Shown: piece after piece, positions 13,553 to 16,554 of the stretch
Layout: every line of letters begins with the position of its first letter
How positions within the stretch are numbered: position 1 is the first letter of the stretch
DNA from: an uncultured Oscillospiraceae bacterium
GTDB lineage: Bacteria; Bacillota; Clostridia; Oscillospirales; Ruminococcaceae
NCBI GenBank assembly: GCA_900547015.1
Contig: URFD01000024.1
Location: 1-16,554 of the forward strand
Direction of reading: 5' to 3'
Length of the DNA: 16,554 bases
Program-made: the position numbers and the translations under genes
The notes under the pieces: model-generated
Told to the model about the DNA's origin: nothing
The model's database searches: none
What the model saw: only the letters and a program-made list of their open reading frames with translations

Positions 13553-14989
13553 ATGCGCAATGACGCCGGCATCAACGGCGATGCCCAGCGGATTGAGCAG
13601 ATCGCTTGGATGCTGTTTTTGAAGGTTTACGACACCAAGGAGCAGGACTGGGAGTGGGATGACGATGGTTATACCTCTATCATCCCGGAGGCCTGCCGCT
13701 GGCAGAATTGGGCGGTGGATGATAAGTCCGGCTCCACCATGACTGGGGACAAGCTCCTGTCCTTTGTCAATAACACCCTTTTCCCCACCCTGAAAACCCT
13801 CCCGGTGGATGCGTCCACCCCCATCAAAAAGGCTATTGTCCAGACCACCTTTGCCGATGCGCACAACTATATGCAGGACGGAGTGCTCCTCCGTCAGGTC
13901 ATCAATGTTATTGACGAGCTGGATCTGGGTGACTACGAGGAGAGTCATGCCTTTGGCGAGATTTACGAGTCCATTTTGAAAGAACTGCAAAGCGCCGGTT
14001 CTTCCGGCGAGTTCTACACCCCTCGTGCTGTCACGGATTTTATGGCCCAGATGATTCAGCCGAAAATCGGGGAGACCATGGCGGACTTTGCCTGCGGCAC
14101 CGGCGGCTTCATTACCAGCTGGCTGAAGGAGCTTCACAAGCAGGTCAAGACCACGGAAGATGAGGAGGCCTACAGCCATTCCATCTACGGCATTGAGAAG
14201 AAGCAGTTTCCCTATATGCTGTGTATCACCAATATGCTCCTGCACAATCTGGATGTGCCTCAGGTATTCCATGACAACACCCTACTCCATGATGTGCTGG
14301 ACTACGGCGAGGATGACCGGGTGGACGTGATCCTGATGAACCCGCCTTACGGCGGCAGCGAGAAGGCCGATGTGAAGAATCACTTTCCCAATGACCTTGC
14401 CAGTTCGGAGACTGCCGACCTGTTTATGTCGGTTATCATGTACCGTTTGAAGAAAAACGGCCGTGCGGCGGTGATTCTGCCTGACGGCTTCCTGTTCGGC
14501 ACGGACAATGCCAAGTTGAATATCAAAAAGAAGCTGCTGTCGGAGTTTGATCTCCATACCATTATCCGGCTCCCGGGTTCTGTGTTCTCCCCCTATACCT
14601 CCATCACCACCAACATTCTGTTCTTTGACAACACCCACAAAACGGAAGAAACGTGGTTCTATCGGCTGGATATGCCTGAGGGCTACAAGCACTTCTCCAA
14701 AACCAAGCCCATGAAGGTGGAGCATTTTGCACCTGTGGCCCATTGGTGGAACGACCGGCAGGAAATCACCGTGGACGGCTTCGACAAGGCGAAAAAGTTC
14801 ACGGCGGCACAGCTCACCGGGGAACTGGGCTATAATCTGGACCAGTGCGGCTATCCACATGAGGAGAAAGAGATTCTGGCTCCCATGGACCTGATTCAGC
14901 GGTACGAGGAACAGCGTGCCTCTCTGAACGCCGAGATCGACCGTGTGCTCGCTGAAATCACCGCCCTGCTGGGAGGTGCAAGAGAATGA
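13553..14989 (+). CDS. hsdM: Type I restriction-modification DNA methyltransferase M subunit (N6-adenine), 5' end probably frame-shifted
   Basis: The in-frame part is 478 aa and contains the full catalytic core of an N6-adenine methyltransferase. SAM-binding motif I, DFACGTGGF, is at about residues 178-186, preceded by the HsdM hallmark SSGEFYTPRAV. Catalytic motif IV, NPPY, is at 263-266. The N-terminal helical domain begins RNDAGINGDAQRIEQIAWML. This frame has no ribosome site at its first ATG (13553). The well-placed ATG at 13512 is out of frame, so about 13-14 residues of the normal N-terminus are cut off. The 3' end overlaps hsdS by 4 nt (ATGA). If the lesion is real, methylation may be weak or absent while HsdR depends on the same M and S subunits. 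Translation might still begin at 13553 at low level by coupling with the upstream peptide. Confidence 0.92.
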   Translation: MRNDAGINGDAQRIEQIAWMLFLKVYDTKEQDWEWDDDGYTSIIPEACRWQNWAVDDKSGSTMTGDKLLSFVNNTLFPTLKTLPVDASTPIKKAIVQTTFADAHNYMQDGVLLRQVINVIDELDLGDYEESHAFGEIYESILKELQSAGSSGEFYTPRAVTDFMAQMIQPKIGETMADFACGTGGFITSWLKELHKQVKTTEDEEAYSHSIYGIEKKQFPYMLCITNMLLHNLDVPQVFHDNTLLHDVLDYGEDDRVDVILMNPPYGGSEKADVKNHFPNDLASSETADLFMSVIMYRLKKNGRAAVILPDGFLFGTDNAKLNIKKKLLSEFDLHTIIRLPGSVFSPYTSITTNILFFDNTHKTEETWFYRLDMPEGYKHFSKTKPMKVEHFAPVAHWWNDRQEITVDGFDKAKKFTAAQLTGELGYNLDQCGYPHEEKEILAPMDLIQRYEEQRASLNAEIDRVLAEITALLGGARE

Positions 14990-16434
14990 CCCCACAGGAG
15001 CTGAAAAACAGTATTTTGCAGCTGGCCATTCAGGGCAAGCTGGTGGAGCAGAGAGCAGAGGAGGGAACCGGCGAAGAAATATTAAAGAAACTGCAACCGT
15101 ATCATAAAGCATTAAAGCCATGCAAGGATGAGTTGAACTTTACATCGGTGGATTTTGATGTTCCTGACACATGGGTTATGGTTGAATTGAACCAACTATT
15201 TGATTTTGTTGACTATCGAGGAAAAACGCCACACAAAATTCACGAAGGTGTGTTCTTGATTACCGCTTCTAATATCAGATACGGCCATATGGATTACACC
15301 AGAAAAGAATATATATCGCAGGAAGAATATGAGGGACGGCAAAGTCGTGGTATTACTCGAAAAGGAGACTTACTTTTTACAACGGAAGCACCTATGGGTA
15401 ATGCGGCTTTGTGTGATTTGGAGGAATGCTCTTGTGGACAAAGAATCATCACTTTTCAAGAGTATACACAAAACACGGTACTTCCGAAGCTGTTTATGTA
15501 TTTCATTCTATCACCACAATTTCAGCAACAGTTATTGGACAACTGTACTGGAACAACAGCAAAGGGAATCAAAGCAGATAAACTTAAACATTTCTTGATT
15601 CCACTCCCGCCCCTTGCTGAGCAGAAACGCATCGTTGCCAAAATCGAAAAACTCCTGCCATATATCGACCGCTATGAGCAGGCATGGAGCAAACTTGAGA
15701 AATTCAATAAGCGTTTCCCGGTGGATATGCAGAAATCCATCCTCCAAGCTGCCATCCAAGGCAAACTGGTAGAACAGCGCCCCGAAGAAGGTACGGGTGA
15801 GGAGTTGTACAAGCAGATTCAGGCAGAGAAGCGGCGGCTTGCCAAAGAAGGGAAAAACAAGAAGGAGAAACCTCTGCCAGAAATCGCAGAGGACGAGGTG
15901 CCGTTTGATATTCCTGAGAGCTGGAAGTGGGTGCGGCTCCGAGAAATATGCGATGCTGACATCTCTTATGGCATCATAAAGTTGGAAAATGAGGATAGCT
16001 CAGGGGTAAAGGTGCTTCGATGCAGTGATGTAAAGGAAAACACAATAGTGCCTGATAACATCCGAACAGTTTCCAAAACGCTATCAGAACAGTATTCCAG
16101 AACAGTTTTAAGAGGTGGAGAGATAGTAATCAATGTCCGAGGAACGCTTGGAGGATGTGCTGTTGTACCAATTTCAATGGCAGGATATAATGTAGCAAGA
16201 GAAGTTGCTGTTATACGGCAAAATCAATTTACATCTGCGCAGTACATTGTCTATTTGCTCATAACCAGATATTTTCAATCATTTATGTTTCACGAACTTC
16301 GTGGAATTGCATACAAAGGATTGAATATGAGTATATTGGCGCAGTTTCCGGTTCCACTCCCGCCCCTCGCCGAGCAAAAACGCATTGTCGCCAAACTGGA
16401 AGAACTGCTGCCGCTATGCGAGCGGCTGAAATAA
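14986..16434 (+). CDS. hsdS: Type I restriction-modification specificity subunit S
   Basis: A 482-aa sequence-recognition subunit with the usual two-fold layout. A conserved start (LQLAIQGKLVEQRAEEGTGE, about 11-30) is followed by the first target recognition domain (about 55-200) and a conserved hinge, LPPLAEQKRIVAKIEKLLP (about 207-225). A second conserved start (LQAAIQGKLVEQRPEEGTGE, about 253-272) is followed by the second target domain (about 305-455) and a second LPPLAEQKRIVAKLEELLP that leads to the C-terminus. Both halves are complete and end naturally, so the protein should recognise a bipartite site. The sequence cannot tell which bases. The target domains are visibly more AT-rich than the conserved parts, consistent with exchange of recognition modules. 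The ATG overlaps the hsdM stop, and GGGAGGTG precedes it. Confidence 0.93.
   Translation: MTPQELKNSILQLAIQGKLVEQRAEEGTGEEILKKLQPYHKALKPCKDELNFTSVDFDVPDTWVMVELNQLFDFVDYRGKTPHKIHEGVFLITASNIRYGHMDYTRKEYISQEEYEGRQSRGITRKGDLLFTTEAPMGNAALCDLEECSCGQRIITFQEYTQNTVLPKLFMYFILSPQFQQQLLDNCTGTTAKGIKADKLKHFLIPLPPLAEQKRIVAKIEKLLPYIDRYEQAWSKLEKFNKRFPVDMQKSILQAAIQGKLVEQRPEEGTGEELYKQIQAEKRRLAKEGKNKKEKPLPEIAEDEVPFDIPESWKWVRLREICDADISYGIIKLENEDSSGVKVLRCSDVKENTIVPDNIRTVSKTLSEQYSRTVLRGGEIVINVRGTLGGCAVVPISMAGYNVAREVAVIRQNQFTSAQYIVYLLITRYFQSFMFHELRGIAYKGLNMSILAQFPVPLPPLAEQKRIVAKLEELLPLCERLK
15600..16432 (+). repeat. Duplicated conserved regions within hsdS
   Basis: The DNA encoding the first hinge (about 15600-15659) recurs as the second hinge (about 16352-16411) with high identity in direct orientation. 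The conserved starts near 15012-15080 and 15732-15800 are also related. Such repeats allow homologous exchange of target domains between S genes. Confidence 0.75.
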
Positions 16435-16443
16435 CGACAACAT

Positions 16444-16554
16444 TCATGGATAGTTTGAGCATATAATAGTTTGACATAATATCTCATCTACCAATGCATG
16501 CACATCTTCTCTGCTGATATTCTTGCAGCATCCCTTTGCAAGTAATATCGCAAG
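16444..16554 (-). CDS. Possible C-terminal end of a protein running off the right edge
   Basis: On the minus strand an open frame enters from the window edge and stops at TGA (16444-16446). It gives 36 residues including KNISREDVHALVDEIL and ending CSNYP. The amphipathic helix pattern looks protein-like, and the stop lies 10 bp from the hsdS stop in convergent orientation. No family was recognised, and the length is too short to exclude chance. Confidence 0.35.
   Translation of the reverse strand, partial: LAILLAKGCCKNISREDVHALVDEILCQTIICSNYP

Noticed and set aside
1..16554. CRISPR arrays, tRNA or rRNA genes
   Set aside because: No regularly spaced direct repeats with unique spacers and no cloverleaf or rRNA-like conserved sequence were seen. 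The only tandem array is the 19-bp triplet at 2061-2117, which has no spacers.

Overview
The window looks like the chromosome of a gut-type clostridial Firmicute (order Eubacteriales/Oscillospirales). The evidence is a moderately GC-rich sequence, strong AGGAGG-type ribosome binding sites, TTGACA/TATAAT-like promoters, and protein families typical of that group. One host gene stands at the left edge. Almost everything else reads as an integrative and mobilizable element (IME) carrying defence genes. I infer the element and its boundaries from gene content; no attachment site was proven and the right end is not visible.

Layout. Positions 1-260 hold a promoter and leader, and 260-2065 a Na+/phosphate symporter with a PhoU-like tail. 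Its stop codon lies in the first of three tandem 19-bp repeats that run into a strong terminator (2111-2151). Only about 15 bp later, on the minus strand, ends a large serine recombinase (2163-3911), so the left end of the element should lie close to this point. Further right on the minus strand are a 55-aa SHOCT-like protein (4041-4208), a MobV relaxase (4277-5254) coupled to a small HTH-like protein (5254-5475), an intergenic stretch with a GTAC-rich hairpin, a P4-type primase/helicase (5860-7179) and a CHC2 zinc-finger primase protein (7157-about 7780). Divergent from these, on the plus strand, is an XRE-family regulator (8090-8932) whose promoter carries an inverted repeat.

Positions 8933-9691 hold no convincing gene but are rich in inverted repeats. 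Read on the minus strand, 9155-9199 closely resembles the pMV158/MobM origin of transfer, including the nick sequence TAGTGTG/TTATAC. This oriT lies about 3.9 kb from the MobV relaxase that should use it. A good promoter at 9633-9661 then starts a plus-strand defence block: AbiEi antitoxin, AbiEii nucleotidyltransferase toxin, and type I restriction-modification genes hsdR, hsdM and hsdS. No terminator is visible between the toxin and hsdR.

How the parts fit: the recombinase would excise and integrate the element, MobV would nick oriT and move it with conjugation machinery supplied by another element, and the primase/helicase pair would replicate the circular or single-stranded form. AbiE and the type I system would be the defence and maintenance cargo. 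Two possible lesions deserve attention. The hsdM reading frame appears to be broken by a 1-nt loss near codon 11, and the CHC2 primase gene appears to have ATC where its ATG start should be. A truncated minus-strand reading frame may run off the right edge.
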